Shown: positions 46,155 through 56,025, numbered from the stretch's first letter. The stretch: 63,176 nt of DNA from an uncultured Bacteroidaceae bacterium (GCA_905235285.1 CAJOLI010000010.1:1-63176); one strand, 5' to 3'. A program made the numbers and translations. The notes: a model not told the origin generated them from the letters alone.

Positions 46155-47720
46155 TCAATTTACCGTCACGTCCATTGCCCCATCAAGGGTGCGCTCGACT
46201 CCGTCAGGGCCTATAGCTTTGATGCGTGTAATGAAGAAACGTTTACCGCGTGAAAGGCTGCGGAACATATTTTTTTGTCGGGCTGTGAACTCCGCGGAGT
46301 TCGACACTTCTGGGATGGCATTACCCATATTGTCATAGAACACCGTCTCGAAGCCAGTGACGCGGAAGGGTATGTTCAGCAGGCCATCGTCAACGGCTGC
46401 ACCGAGAACGTCAGTTCCCATAAGCACCTGCTTCGACAGTTTGCCTCCTTTGAAACGATTCTCACCGCCTTGGCCGTCGCTGTAGGCAATGAAAGCCGTC
46501 GGGTCGGGTAACTTACGTATGCGGAAGGTGAACTTACCCATTTCCTGCACGCGGCCTTCGGTCTGAGCGGCTACAGTAATGACGGCTTCGCCGCCCACCT
46601 GCGTAGGTCGGGCGACATATTTACCCTCGCCTTTGGGGGTAAGGCCGCCTCCGCTCATCGATACTTGCAACTTATTGGCAGGCACACCGGGCACGCTCAC
46701 AGACATGGGGTTGTCATAGCCTGCATAGAGCACGTTCATCAGGTCGGCAGATACGGTGGCTGAGGGGGCTACGACGGTATATTTCTGCTCGAAGTTGCGG
46801 CGCACGAGTTCGCCCTGAGCATTCATCATCTCGATGTAGCCTACGAGGTTGAAGTCACCGGTGCGCGAGCACACTGTCTCGTAGATGCCGCGTTCGCTGT
46901 TGATCTTCTGCCCGCCGATGTAGATGGTCGGGCGGTTGGTGGTGTCGACGGCGGCCATGAGGATCTGTGCGGTGAAGCGTCCGCCCTGCACCACCGTCTG
47001 CGACGAGGGAATCACGTAGGCGTTGAGCTCGTTGACGCGGATATCCTTGACGCCAATGTTCGAGGCCAGCCCGTGGAGCACCTCGCCTTCGGCATAGCGC
47101 ACGTCGCTCTGCAGCTTGGTGAGCAGCGTTACGGCAGCTGCCGTAGGCATCGATTCGAACATATACTCCTGCCAGTTCTTGCCTAAGGTGCGCACGCTCT
47201 GCGGCACGTCGGTAGAGAGGTTGGAGGCTATGATGCGGCGCTGCGCCGAGTCTGTGACCATCTTCACGATGCGTTCGCGGTATTTGTTGATGCCCTCGTA
47301 GAGGGCTTTGCCGCGCCCTGTACCGGGAGCAAGCATAACGCTGGTGGCGGCTTCGAGGTCCTCGCGGTTCTGTATGTCGGTGACGTCGCCGTCCTTGCCG
47401 TCGCTCTTCTTCACGATAAGTACTTTCAGCTCTTCGGCGAAGTTGAAGAGTGAGTCGGACATAGCCCTCACCTGTTGGGCCTTGTCATACCACTCCTTGA
47501 CCTTCTTCGGGTTAGCCTTCATCTGCTCCTCGAAGTCGTCATAGATGCCTTTGTTCACCTGACTGGCATTCTTCGTAGTGGTCTGCAAGCTCTTGTCGAC
47601 CAGCGAGAAACCATTCAGCACGTCGCTCGACACGTTGAGCGCGAGCATCGCCATGAGGACGACGTACATCAGGTTGATCATCTTCTGACGAGGAGATATG
47701 GGTCTTTTCTTAACGGGCAT
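46155..47720 (-). CDS. gldM: Type IX secretion motor protein GldM/PorM
   Basis: An inner-membrane protein of 521 residues that spans the periplasm and transmits motor force to the GldK-GldN ring. It begins with a short cytosolic part and one transmembrane helix (MPVKKRPISPRQKMINLMYV, then VLMAMLALNVSSDVLNGF), followed by a helical hairpin domain and a chain of beta domains (about 220-521). It interacts with GldL through the transmembrane helix in known systems. Gap to gldL is 38 bases of AT-rich repeats. Confidence 0.95.
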   Translation of the reverse strand: MPVKKRPISPRQKMINLMYVVLMAMLALNVSSDVLNGFSLVDKSLQTTTKNASQVNKGIYDDFEEQMKANPKKVKEWYDKAQQVRAMSDSLFNFAEELKVLIVKKSDGKDGDVTDIQNREDLEAATSVMLAPGTGRGKALYEGINKYRERIVKMVTDSAQRRIIASNLSTDVPQSVRTLGKNWQEYMFESMPTAAAVTLLTKLQSDVRYAEGEVLHGLASNIGVKDIRVNELNAYVIPSSQTVVQGGRFTAQILMAAVDTTNRPTIYIGGQKINSERGIYETVCSRTGDFNLVGYIEMMNAQGELVRRNFEQKYTVVAPSATVSADLMNVLYAGYDNPMSVSVPGVPANKLQVSMSGGGLTPKGEGKYVARPTQVGGEAVITVAAQTEGRVQEMGKFTFRIRKLPDPTAFIAYSDGQGGENRFKGGKLSKQVLMGTDVLGAAVDDGLLNIPFRVTGFETVFYDNMGNAIPEVSNSAEFTARQKNMFRSLSRGKRFFITRIKAIGPDGVERTLDGAMDVTVN

Positions 47721-47758
47721 AATTGCAATTTACGATTTTACAATTTACGATTTACAAT

Positions 47759-48766
47759 TTATGCTTGCTGAGCGGCTTTAGGCATGTTGACGGTCAGAGC
47801 CTCAATCATGCGTGCGTAGACGCCGTTGAGCTCCTCGATGTTCTTGGCCATACGATGCGTCTGGTCGGTAATCTGGTCGATGGTGCCTACCTGCTGACTG
47901 ATGCTCTTGAGCTGCATCTCGTAGATGGTGTTGATGCCGGTGAGCGTGCGGTTGAGGTTGACCATCTCTTCGCTCTCCTGTGTCATGCGGCTTGCCTGCT
48001 CGCGAACACGGCCGAGCACCTCGGTGAGCTGGCTGAGCTGATCGACGTAAGCCTCTATAGCATCTTCTACCTCGGGAGCATTGGCAGCTTGGGCGTTGGC
48101 CAGCATGCCTTGAGCGTCCTGGCTGAGCGTTGCACCCACGTTGGCTGCTGCCTGAGCTGCGGCAGCCAGATTGGCAGCATCTGCAGCCGAGAGGCCGGGA
48201 CCACCGCCACCGATGACGCCTCCGCCACCGCCTACGATGGTCATATCACCCTCGAGGGCTGCGCCACTACCACCGCCTACTGCGCCGCCACCGCCGATAA
48301 CTACGGTGCCGCCGGCAGGAGCTCCGCCGCCAATGATGACGGTGCCGCCACCGCCGCCAGTAACTATGGGGCCTTCGCCTGCAGCAACAGATCCTTCGCC
48401 TGCTACGACGGGGCTGCCGCCACCAACGATAGTAGCTCCGCCACCGGATGCTGCGGCAGCAGCCTGAGCAGCTGCTTTCAGTGCCTCAGCCTCCTCAAGG
48501 CTCACAAATTCATCAGCCAGCTCAGTATCGGCCTTGGCGTCGAAGGGACGGTCGAAACCGGAGATGAAGAAGACGAATACCTCGGTGCCCATACCTATGA
48601 ACAACATGAGGTTGGCACCAGAAATATGTGTCAGTTTGAACAGTGTACCGAGGATAACGACTGCAGCGCCCCACGAATAGGCGTAGTTCATGAATGTCTG
48701 ACCCGGCACGGAATCCATCCAGTGCTGCAGACGGGCTATAAGATTGAATTTAGACATATCCTGCAC
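47759..48766 (-). CDS. gldL: Type IX secretion motor protein GldL/PorL with glycine-rich insert
   Basis: The proton-driven stator partner of GldM, 335 residues (an ATG three codons in, at 48757, giving MSKFNLIARL, is equally good). Two transmembrane helices lie at about 33-50 and 52-71; the second carries the membrane-embedded glutamate (FIGMGTEVFVFFISGFDRPF). Residues about 107-191 are an insert made almost only of Gly, Ala, Val and Ile (for example GGGSPVVAGEGSVAAGEGP), followed by an alanine-rich stretch. The rest (220-335) is the usual helical cytoplasmic domain with RMTQESEEMVNLNRTLTGIN. Confidence 0.93.
   Translation of the reverse strand: MQDMSKFNLIARLQHWMDSVPGQTFMNYAYSWGAAVVILGTLFKLTHISGANLMLFIGMGTEVFVFFISGFDRPFDAKADTELADEFVSLEEAEALKAAAQAAAAASGGGATIVGGGSPVVAGEGSVAAGEGPIVTGGGGGTVIIGGGAPAGGTVVIGGGGAVGGGSGAALEGDMTIVGGGGGVIGGGGPGLSAADAANLAAAAQAAANVGATLSQDAQGMLANAQAANAPEVEDAIEAYVDQLSQLTEVLGRVREQASRMTQESEEMVNLNRTLTGINTIYEMQLKSISQQVGTIDQITDQTHRMAKNIEELNGVYARMIEALTVNMPKAAQQA
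48194..48448 (-). repeat. Glycine-rich low-complexity segment in gldL
   Basis: This stretch encodes residues about 107-191 of GldL, with repeated units of the form GGG-x-IVGGG and PAGGTVVIGGGG. The DNA is a run of near-repeats of GCCGCCACC-type codons on the plus strand. Repeat expansion within the gene is the likely origin. Confidence 0.8.
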
Positions 48767-48847
48767 GGCCCCAAGGCCGTAGTTTTTACATTAAACTTTT
48801 AATCTTAATCTTTAATTAAACCTTAAACTACATTGGTGAAGCGAATA

Positions 48848-50341
48848 TCACTTCTTCCCCTTATTCTTTATGCCGCTGGCATCGCGCACCATGGACCTTA
48901 CGCACCGGAAACCGATATAAGAGCGGGGCTGATTTTGGTACTCGTAGGTGCGCCAGGCAGAGCGTATCATCGACTCGGGGTCTTTCCACGAGCCGCCGCG
49001 TACGCTCTTCTTCTTCAGACGGTAGGGGTCCTCCTTGGCGGCGTTGTAGCGTAGCTCTGGGTTGAGATCACTCATGGCTTCTACGCCGGCCTCGGTGAAC
49101 ACCGTAGAGGTCCATTCGGCCACGTTGCCGGCCATGTCGTATAGGCCGTTGCTGTTGGCTGAGAAGATGCCGCATTTCGATGTGATGAGCGAGCCGTCCT
49201 TGGTGTAGTTACCGCGATCGGGCTTGAAGTTGGCGAAGAAACAACCATTGTCGCTCTTGACGTCATCCGCCTCCCAGGGGAAAGGCGTGCCTTCCTTGCC
49301 GCGGGCGGCATATTCCCACTCTATCTCGGTAGGCAGACGGTAGGGCTGCACGTCGGCAACGTTGGCACCGAGGCCTTTGGCCAGGAACTCCGTGCGCCAG
49401 CGGCAGAAAGCCGAGGCCTGTTCCCACGAGACGCCTACTACGGGGTAGTCGTCGTAGGAGGGATTAGAGAAGTAGAGACGCATGTAGCGCTCGTTCTCTG
49501 CATTCTGGAAGTCATTGACCCAGCACGTCGTGTCGGGGTAGACATTTATAATATATGTATTTAGGAAATCCCACGGACCGGAGAGCGGGCGCGTGATGGT
49601 CTGGCGCACGATCTTGCCGTCGTCGTCGATATAGGCAGTATCTTTAGAGATGATGACGTCGGCCGTCGACACCTCATGGTCGGTATTCAGGTCGCGTTCC
49701 TCGGGATTCAAGCGATACTTACGCAGGGCCGCCGCAGCGTAGTCGTAGACCTCATAGCGATAGTTCATCTGGCTGGCATCGAGCATTTTGGTGCCGTCGA
49801 TGGGGTGGATGACGTAGACGCTCTCTATGGCGCGCGCCTCGTCCTCCGTGGCCTTGCGCCAGGGAATGGCCTTGTTCCAGTTGAGGCGGGGCGTGATGGG
49901 GTTGCCCTCTTTGTCTTCCTCTATCTTATAGGTCTCGTCGCCGCCGAAGGCCGGGTCGGCCAGACGTTCGCGGATGATGCTGTCGCGCACCCACATGACG
50001 AACTGACGGTACTTGGCGTTGCTGACTTCTGTCTGGTCCATCCAGAAACCATCGACTGAAATGTCGCGGCTCGGGAAGCCGGCGCCCCAGAGGGTGTCGC
50101 CCTCTTCGAAGCCTACTTTGAGCGAACCTTTCTTCACGGCAACCATCCCGAAGGGCGTCGATTCGGAGTAGGCGGTGCCGCGCACGCCCGTTACCTCGCC
50201 ACCCTGGGCCATAGCTCCCGACTTGGCTCCGGCGCAGGCAGTGAGGATTAAAGCGAAAAACGAAAGTGTGAGAAGTGAAAGATACATGTATCGGGCACCT
50301 CTCGTTACATTCCCTTTCTTTATTAACAAGCCTTTATTCAT
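48848..50341 (-). CDS. gldK: Type IX secretion lipoprotein GldK/PorK
   Basis: An outer-membrane-associated ring lipoprotein of 497 residues. The lipobox is LILTAC (cysteine about residue 36 from the first ATG; an ATG at 50287, MYLSLLTLSF, would give a more usual signal length). The mature part is a formylglycine-generating-enzyme-like fold without enzyme role in this family, with DGFWMDQTEVSNAKYRQF, YPVVGVSWEQASAFCRWRTE, GNVAEWTSTV and SVRGGSWKDPE. It lies 44 bases after the porP-like gene. Confidence 0.93.
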   Translation of the reverse strand: MNKGLLIKKGNVTRGARYMYLSLLTLSFFALILTACAGAKSGAMAQGGEVTGVRGTAYSESTPFGMVAVKKGSLKVGFEEGDTLWGAGFPSRDISVDGFWMDQTEVSNAKYRQFVMWVRDSIIRERLADPAFGGDETYKIEEDKEGNPITPRLNWNKAIPWRKATEDEARAIESVYVIHPIDGTKMLDASQMNYRYEVYDYAAAALRKYRLNPEERDLNTDHEVSTADVIISKDTAYIDDDGKIVRQTITRPLSGPWDFLNTYIINVYPDTTCWVNDFQNAENERYMRLYFSNPSYDDYPVVGVSWEQASAFCRWRTEFLAKGLGANVADVQPYRLPTEIEWEYAARGKEGTPFPWEADDVKSDNGCFFANFKPDRGNYTKDGSLITSKCGIFSANSNGLYDMAGNVAEWTSTVFTEAGVEAMSDLNPELRYNAAKEDPYRLKKKSVRGGSWKDPESMIRSAWRTYEYQNQPRSYIGFRCVRSMVRDASGIKNKGKK

Positions 50342-50385
50342 ATATATCTATAAAATTTTCAGTTCTGGGTTGCCTAATGGTTAAT

Positions 50386-51330
50386 TTATAGTATGCGGAC
50401 GCTTTGATGGCGGTTCTTGCCTTTCTTGAAGAGGTCGAGGTCGGTGGTATATCCGAGGCTAATCTCGTGGGTGCCTTGCAGGGCGCCGACGCCCGAGGTG
50501 AATATCTCGTAGGCGTAGCCGAGTTGCACTCCGTGGAAGTCACCTCCGATGAACACCGAGGTAGAGATCGTAGGGCTATAGCCCATGCCGACGTACATTT
50601 TTCCCTTGGGCCCATTGTAGGCCAGACGGGCCGTCACGTCGCCACGCCAGTTGGTGAGGTCGGTGCGCAGGATTGCAGAGGTCTGCACTTTTAATAACGG
50701 ATTTTTCAGCCGAATATTGTATCCGCCTGTCAAATAATACGTTCGAGGCACCTCAAATTCATTGGCTTTGCTGTCGCCCAGCTTCACCGTTGGCGCCAGC
50801 AGGTGCAGGCCGGAGGCGCCGACATACCAGCTCTTGCCGTCGTAGCGCAAACCGGCCTCGACATCGAACGCCATGCCGTTGACTTCAGAGGTCGGGAAGG
50901 CTGGGTCGCCCGTGTCGATGACATCGAGGCCCGTGCCGTCGAACGACTCTGCCAGCATGGCTCCGCGCACGCCGGCGCTGAGGCGACCGCCCCAGAGCTT
51001 CTGGTGGTAGGCATATTCTATGTAGAACTTCTTATGCTCAAACAGGCCAATCTTGTCGTTGACGAAACCAGCGCCCACGCCGTGGGCCGGGCCTATCATC
51101 CACAGCGGCAAGTCGGCCGTGACGACCATCGTCTGCGGTGCATGTGTATAGCCCATCATCTGCAAAGCATAACCACCCTGCACGTTAATCTGGCCCGAGA
51201 GGCCAGAGGCGGCTGGGTTATACAGCGACTGCAGCGCCCAATAGTGGTTGAACGCCGGGTCATACTGCGCCGCTGCTTGCATGGCAAATGTAAGCAGGGC
51301 CGTCAGACATAGGATTTTATGACTTCTCAT
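50386..51330 (-). CDS. porP: Type IX secretion PorP/SprF-family outer-membrane protein
   Basis: A 314-residue outer-membrane barrel with signal peptide (MRSHKILCLTALLTFAMQAAAQ). The mature start QYDPAFNHYWALQSLYNPAA is the signature of the PorP/SprF family, which links the T9SS ring to cell-surface cargo. It heads the operon porP-gldK-gldL-gldM-gldN, the conserved order in Porphyromonas and many Bacteroidota. The promoter is at 51437-51465. Confidence 0.92.
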   Translation of the reverse strand: MRSHKILCLTALLTFAMQAAAQYDPAFNHYWALQSLYNPAASGLSGQINVQGGYALQMMGYTHAPQTMVVTADLPLWMIGPAHGVGAGFVNDKIGLFEHKKFYIEYAYHQKLWGGRLSAGVRGAMLAESFDGTGLDVIDTGDPAFPTSEVNGMAFDVEAGLRYDGKSWYVGASGLHLLAPTVKLGDSKANEFEVPRTYYLTGGYNIRLKNPLLKVQTSAILRTDLTNWRGDVTARLAYNGPKGKMYVGMGYSPTISTSVFIGGDFHGVQLGYAYEIFTSGVGALQGTHEISLGYTTDLDLFKKGKNRHQSVRIL

Positions 51331-51436
51331 CGAGTCTGCTTTAGCAGGACATGGCCTCTGGGTGGAGGTGTCCGACAGCCTTGGAATAACGTAGTAGTAA
51401 GGGCGGTTATTGCCCTCATATACCTCTTTTCCGCGG

Positions 51437-51465
51437 CAAAGATACTATTTTTCCCGTTTCAGCAA
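51437..51465 (-). promoter_or_regulatory. Promoter of the T9SS operon
   Basis: Minus-strand TTG (51463-51465), an 18-base spacer, then TATCTTTG (51437-51444), about 105 bases upstream of porP. It lies in the 424-base divergent gap 51331-51754, which contains no credible gene. A perfect DnaA-box 9-mer, TGTGGATAA, is at 51526-51534 between this promoter and that of rnr. Confidence 0.65.
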
Positions 51466-51655
51466 CGAGGTTTTTGAGTTTTTTTGCAAAAAGACACAAA
51501 ATATTTTCGTGCGCACACGTGCGAATGTGGATAATCAGACCGGAACCACTTGGCCTATCTTAAAAATCATCTATGTTAAGGCGATGGATTTCTTTTGGGA
51601 ATTCTTGTTTATGTACACTAATGAGTTGATGGTGAAAAAATATTTGTCTGTTTTG

Positions 51656-51685
51656 TTGCTGTTCTTAATATTTTCCCTAACTTTG
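51656..51685 (+). promoter_or_regulatory. Promoter of rnr
   Basis: Plus-strand TTG (51656-51658), a 19-base spacer, then TAACTTTG (51678-51685), 69 bases upstream of the rnr ATG. Confidence 0.65.
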
Positions 51686-51754
51686 CCCTCGAACTTACTT
51701 AAAAAGTGATTCTGAACATCCGCACAACGAACCGTAATGAAAAAACCATAAGTT

Positions 51755-54031
51755 ATGAGTAAATCGCACAAACAACCGTCGGCGCGCCTCAATAAGGCAC
51801 GTCTGACCGAGGACATCGTAGCTTATTTCCAGGCACACGCTGGAGAGCTTATCGACATCAAGACCATTTTCCGCGAGCTGCACCTGAAGACGCACCCGTC
51901 CAAACTGCTGTGTATGGATGTACTTGACGACCTTCTGATGGACGATTTCATCATTGAGCAGGCTCAGATGCGCTATCGCTTGGCCGACAAAACGTCGGTC
52001 ATGGAAGGTACGTTCCAGCGCAAGTACAACGGCAAGAACACGTTCCTGCCCGACGACGGCGGCGAGCCCATCCTCGTGGCCGAGCGCAACTCTATGCACG
52101 CCATGGACGGCGACCGCGTTCGCATCCAGATGATGGCGCGTCGGCGCGGCCACGTACGCGAGGCGCAGGTGACAAACATACTGCAGCGCGCCGACAAGCA
52201 GTTCGTCGGCAAGCTCAGCGTGAGCCGCGACTTCGCCTTCGTTCTTACAGAGGACCGCACGCTCTCCAGCGACATATTCATCCCGAAGGGGCAGCTCAAA
52301 GGTGGCAAGTCGGGCGACAAGGTCATTGCCAAGATCATTGAGTGGCCTGAAGAGTCTAAGAACCCTATCGGCAAGGTGGTCGAGGTGCTGGGCCGCTCGG
52401 GCGACAACGAGACGGAGATGCACGCCATCCTGGCCGAGTTCGGGCTGCCTTACACCTACCCCAAGGCTGCCGAGGAGGCTGCACGCCACCTCGACGCCAC
52501 CATCACGGCGGCTGATATGGCCGGGCGCGAGGATTTGCGCGACCGCGTGACATTCACCATCGACCCCCGCGACGCCAAGGACTTCGACGATGCGCTGAGC
52601 TTTCGCGAGATCTCTGATGACAAAACGGGCAATGGCAAATTATATGAGATAGGCGTACACATCGCCGACGTCTCGCACTACGTCACCGAGGGCTCTGTCA
52701 TCGATAAGGAAGCCGTGAAGCGAGCCACATCGGTCTACCTCGTGGATCGCACCATACCTATGCTGCCCGAGCGCCTCTGCAACGAGATATGTTCGCTGCG
52801 CCCCGACGAGGATAAGCTCACCTACAGTGTCATCTTCGAGATGACCGAGCGCGCCGAGGTCAAGAGCTGGCATCTGGCACACACCGTAACGCGCAGCGAC
52901 CGCCGCTTCACCTACGAGGAGGTGCAGGCGCTCTTCGAGGCGCGCGGTGAGGCCAGCCCCGAGGACTACCACGCCCCCGGCGACCATGCACCGCTGCCGG
53001 GCGCTGAGTTCGAGGGCGACAAGGCCAAGGCGTTGCGCCCCACTGAGGATTTCGCTACCGAGCTCATCACGCTGAACCGTATGGCCAAGATATTGCGCGA
53101 GCGCCGCTTCGCTGCCGGAGCTGTCGACTTCGAGCGCCCAGAGGTGCGTTTCGATATCGACGAGAAAGGTCACCCCATCGGCACTTACTACAAGGTGGCC
53201 AAGGATGCTAACAAGCTTATTGAGGAGTTTATGTTGCTTGCCAACCGCACCGTGGCCGAGAGCATTGGCAAGGTTAAGCGCGTCAAGGGGCAGAAGAACA
53301 GCGTCAAGCCCAAGGTGCTTCCCTATCGCATTCATGAGCAGCCCGACCCCGACAAGCTGATTAACCTCTCGCAGTTCGTAGCTAAGTTCGGCCGCAAACT
53401 CAAGACTACCGGCACCAAGCAGGAAATCTCCAAGAACATCAACCGCCTGCTGCACGACGTTCACGGCCAGAAGGAGCAGAATCTGGTAGAGATGGTGGCG
53501 CTCAGAGCCATGATGAAGGCCAAATATTCAACCATAAACATAGGGCACTATGGCTTGGCCTTCGACTACTACACCCATTTTACCTCGCCCATCCGGCGCT
53601 ATCCCGACCTGATGGTGCACCGCCTGCTCACGCGCTACGCCGAGGGCGGGCGCTCGGCCAATCAGGAGAAATACGAGGCGCTGTGCGAGCAGAGCTCCGA
53701 CATGGAACAGACGGCTGCCTTGGCCGAGCGTGCCAGCATCAAGTATAAGCAGGTGGAGTTCATGGCCGACAAGATAGGGCAGGAGTTCGACGGCATAATC
53801 TCGGGCATTAATGAGTTTGGTATCTACGTCGAGCTCAACGACTCAAAATGCGAGGGCATGGTGCCGCTGCGCGACCTCGACGATGACTACTACGACTTCG
53901 ACGAGCGCAACTACCAGCTCCTCGGGCGCCGCCGCCACCGCCGCTACACGCTGGGTGACCCCATCCGCATACGTGTGGCACGAGCTAACCTCGATAAGAA
54001 ACAACTTGACTTCGCCCTGGCTGAGGAATAG
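51755..54031 (+). CDS. rnr: Ribonuclease R
   Basis: A processive 3'-5' exoribonuclease of 758 residues that degrades structured RNA. The N-terminal part contains a helix-turn-helix-like region and cold-shock domains (about 70-230). The RNB catalytic domain has the metal-binding aspartates in TIDPRDAKDFDDALSF and HIADVSHYV. Near its end is HYGLAFDYYTHFTSPIRRYP. A C-terminal S1 domain begins around GQEFDGIISGINEFGIYVEL. The gene ends 2 bases before the DUF4492 gene. Confidence 0.96.
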   Translation: MSKSHKQPSARLNKARLTEDIVAYFQAHAGELIDIKTIFRELHLKTHPSKLLCMDVLDDLLMDDFIIEQAQMRYRLADKTSVMEGTFQRKYNGKNTFLPDDGGEPILVAERNSMHAMDGDRVRIQMMARRRGHVREAQVTNILQRADKQFVGKLSVSRDFAFVLTEDRTLSSDIFIPKGQLKGGKSGDKVIAKIIEWPEESKNPIGKVVEVLGRSGDNETEMHAILAEFGLPYTYPKAAEEAARHLDATITAADMAGREDLRDRVTFTIDPRDAKDFDDALSFREISDDKTGNGKLYEIGVHIADVSHYVTEGSVIDKEAVKRATSVYLVDRTIPMLPERLCNEICSLRPDEDKLTYSVIFEMTERAEVKSWHLAHTVTRSDRRFTYEEVQALFEARGEASPEDYHAPGDHAPLPGAEFEGDKAKALRPTEDFATELITLNRMAKILRERRFAAGAVDFERPEVRFDIDEKGHPIGTYYKVAKDANKLIEEFMLLANRTVAESIGKVKRVKGQKNSVKPKVLPYRIHEQPDPDKLINLSQFVAKFGRKLKTTGTKQEISKNINRLLHDVHGQKEQNLVEMVALRAMMKAKYSTINIGHYGLAFDYYTHFTSPIRRYPDLMVHRLLTRYAEGGRSANQEKYEALCEQSSDMEQTAALAERASIKYKQVEFMADKIGQEFDGIISGINEFGIYVELNDSKCEGMVPLRDLDDDYYDFDERNYQLLGRRRHRRYTLGDPIRIRVARANLDKKQLDFALAEE

Positions 54032-54033
54032 CT

Positions 54034-54252
54034 ATGAATCCGTTTCGCCGTATATTCCGTTTCTACTACGATGGTTTCCGTTCGATGACGCTCGGGCGGA
54101 CGCTGTGGCTGATTATCGGCATAAAACTCTTCATCATGTTCGCCATTCTCAAAGTCTTCTTCTTTCCCAACTTCCTCAAGCAGAATGCAGGGAAAGGTCA
54201 CGAGGCCGAGTTCGTGGCAACAGAACTAAGCAAAAGAGCTGATTGGCAGTGA
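54034..54252 (+). CDS. DUF4492 small membrane protein
   Basis: A 72-residue protein with one transmembrane helix (about 22-45, LWLIIGIKLFIMFAILKVFF) preceded by a basic amphipathic start MNPFRRIFRFYYDGFRSMTL. It fits DUF4492, short proteins typically encoded just before cytochrome bd genes in Bacteroidota and Campylobacterota. A role in oxidase assembly or as an accessory subunit is plausible from context only. It follows rnr by 2 bases and precedes cydA by 138. Confidence 0.85.
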   Translation: MNPFRRIFRFYYDGFRSMTLGRTLWLIIGIKLFIMFAILKVFFFPNFLKQNAGKGHEAEFVATELSKRADWQ

Positions 54253-54390
54253 AATCACTCACGCAACCGTCCTTCCTACGGCCGCTCGGTACTTGCTACG
54301 CTTCTTGAAGTGTCAGGCGTCACCCTACGGGATGCCGGAGCGCTCTCCACAGACCCCCAAACCTTCAAACCCCACAATTTTGGTAATTAT

Positions 54391-56025
54391 ATGACAATCC
54401 TAACTTCTCTTATCAGTCTGCTGCAAGTCGCTATTCCCGAGCAGGGAGGAGCGCTCTCGGCTATAGACTGGGCGCGGGCACAGTTTGCCCTCACCGCCAT
54501 CTATCACTGGCTCTTCGTCCCTCTGACTTTGGGCCTCGGCCTCATCATGGCCATCATGGAAACCAAGTACTACCGCACAGGCAGCGAGTTCTGGCGTCGC
54601 ACGACGCAGTTCTGGCAGCGCCTCTTTGGCATCAACTTCGCCATGGGCGTTGCCACGGGCATCATCCTCGAGTTTGAGTTCGGCACCAACTGGTCCAACT
54701 ACTCATGGCTCGTTGGCGACATCTTCGGTGCCCCACTGGCCATTGAGGGCATCGTGGCCTTTTTCATGGAGAGCACGTTCGTGGCTGTGATGTACTTCGG
54801 ATGGGATAAGGTGTCACGAGGTTTTCACCTCGCTTCTACGTGGCTCACATGGTTGGGTGCCAGTATCTCTGCCTGGTGGATTCTCGTGGCTAATTCATGG
54901 ATGCAATACCCAGTAGGTTGCGAATTCAACCCTGATACAATGCGCAACGAGATGACCTCGTTCCTCGACGTGGCCCTCTCGCCCTTTGCCATCGACAAGT
55001 TCCTGCACACCACCATTTCGTCGTGGATTATCGGAGCTGCCTTCGTAGTGGCTGTGGCTGCCTGGTACCTGTTGAAGAAGCGTGAGGCTGAACGCGAGAT
55101 GGCGCTTAAGAGCCTGCGTCTTGCGGCAATCATCGGTCTCGTAGCCTCTCTTGGCGCAGCCGTCACGGGCGACGAGAGCGCCTACAAGATTGCCGAGGTG
55201 CAGCCCATGAAGCTGTCGGCCATGGAAGCCCTATACAACGGAGGCACCGACGTGAGCCTCACAGGCATAGCGGCCGTCAACCCCTTCAAGCAGCCCAACT
55301 ATAAGGAAGAGGAGGAAGCGCCCCTGCGCATATCCATCCCCTACGGCCTCAGCATGCTTGCCACCCGCTCTCTCCACGGCTACGTGCCTGGCGTGAACGA
55401 CATTCTCAATGGCTACACCAAGGCCGATGGCACGGTGGAACCTTCGGCTAAGGAGAAGATGCAGCGTGGACGTACCGCTATAGAGGCGCTGGCTGCCTAT
55501 CGTCAGGCAAAAGCCGGCGGTGCCGATGAGGCTGCCGTGGCCCCACTGCTCTCAACCTTGAAAGAAAACATGCCTTATTTCGGCTACGGCTTCATCAAGG
55601 ACGAGGCCGAGCTGGTGCCCTACATCCCCGTTAACTTTTGGGCGTTCCGCATCATGGTGGGCCTCGGTTCGCTGTTTATTCTCTTCTTCGCTTTTGTGCT
55701 CTTCTTGGATTGGAAGAAGAAAGGATTCCTCGCACCTGGTGCCCTCAACGCTAAGCTCTCAACGTTCAACAAGATCACTCTGTGGGTAGCTATCATCCTG
55801 CTTCCCTGCGCCTACATCTGCTCCGAGAGCGGCTGGCTTGTGGCCGAGCTCGGACGTCAGCCCTGGACCATCCAGGATATGCTACCCGTCTCTGCGTCCG
55901 TGTCAGACATCAGCGCCGGTGCGGTAGCTACTACTTTCTGGCTTTTCCTCATCCTCTTCACTACCATGCTTGCCGTGGAGATAAACATCATGCTAAAACA
56001 AATTAAAAAGGGACCGCAACTATGA
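54391..56025 (+). CDS. cydA: Cytochrome bd oxidase subunit I
   Basis: Quinol-oxidising, heme-bearing subunit of the high-affinity terminal oxidase; 544 residues with about nine transmembrane helices. The start ATG at 54391 (MTILTSLISLLQ) is chosen; an upstream in-frame ATG at 54310 adds 27 residues unlike the family. Features are the N-terminal heme-ligand histidine (IYHWLFVPLTLGLG, His39), GDESAYKIAEVQPMKLSAME of the quinol loop, and the C-terminal ESGWLVAELGRQPW. The insert about residues 290-370 is long. The stop overlaps cydB by 4 bases. Confidence 0.95.
   Translation: MTILTSLISLLQVAIPEQGGALSAIDWARAQFALTAIYHWLFVPLTLGLGLIMAIMETKYYRTGSEFWRRTTQFWQRLFGINFAMGVATGIILEFEFGTNWSNYSWLVGDIFGAPLAIEGIVAFFMESTFVAVMYFGWDKVSRGFHLASTWLTWLGASISAWWILVANSWMQYPVGCEFNPDTMRNEMTSFLDVALSPFAIDKFLHTTISSWIIGAAFVVAVAAWYLLKKREAEREMALKSLRLAAIIGLVASLGAAVTGDESAYKIAEVQPMKLSAMEALYNGGTDVSLTGIAAVNPFKQPNYKEEEEAPLRISIPYGLSMLATRSLHGYVPGVNDILNGYTKADGTVEPSAKEKMQRGRTAIEALAAYRQAKAGGADEAAVAPLLSTLKENMPYFGYGFIKDEAELVPYIPVNFWAFRIMVGLGSLFILFFAFVLFLDWKKKGFLAPGALNAKLSTFNKITLWVAIILLPCAYICSESGWLVAELGRQPWTIQDMLPVSASVSDISAGAVATTFWLFLILFTTMLAVEINIMLKQIKKGPQL

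Noticed and set aside
51526..51534. Perfect DnaA box TGTGGATAA, and a one-mismatch box at 40280-40288
   Set aside because: A 9-mer is expected about once per 130 kb on either strand, and no cluster of boxes or AT-rich unwinding region is present, so this is not an origin.
51410..51709. A 99-codon plus-strand frame between the T9SS and rnr promoters
   Set aside because: It covers both promoters and has no start context, domain or coding bias; the hydrophobic end arises from T-rich promoter DNA.
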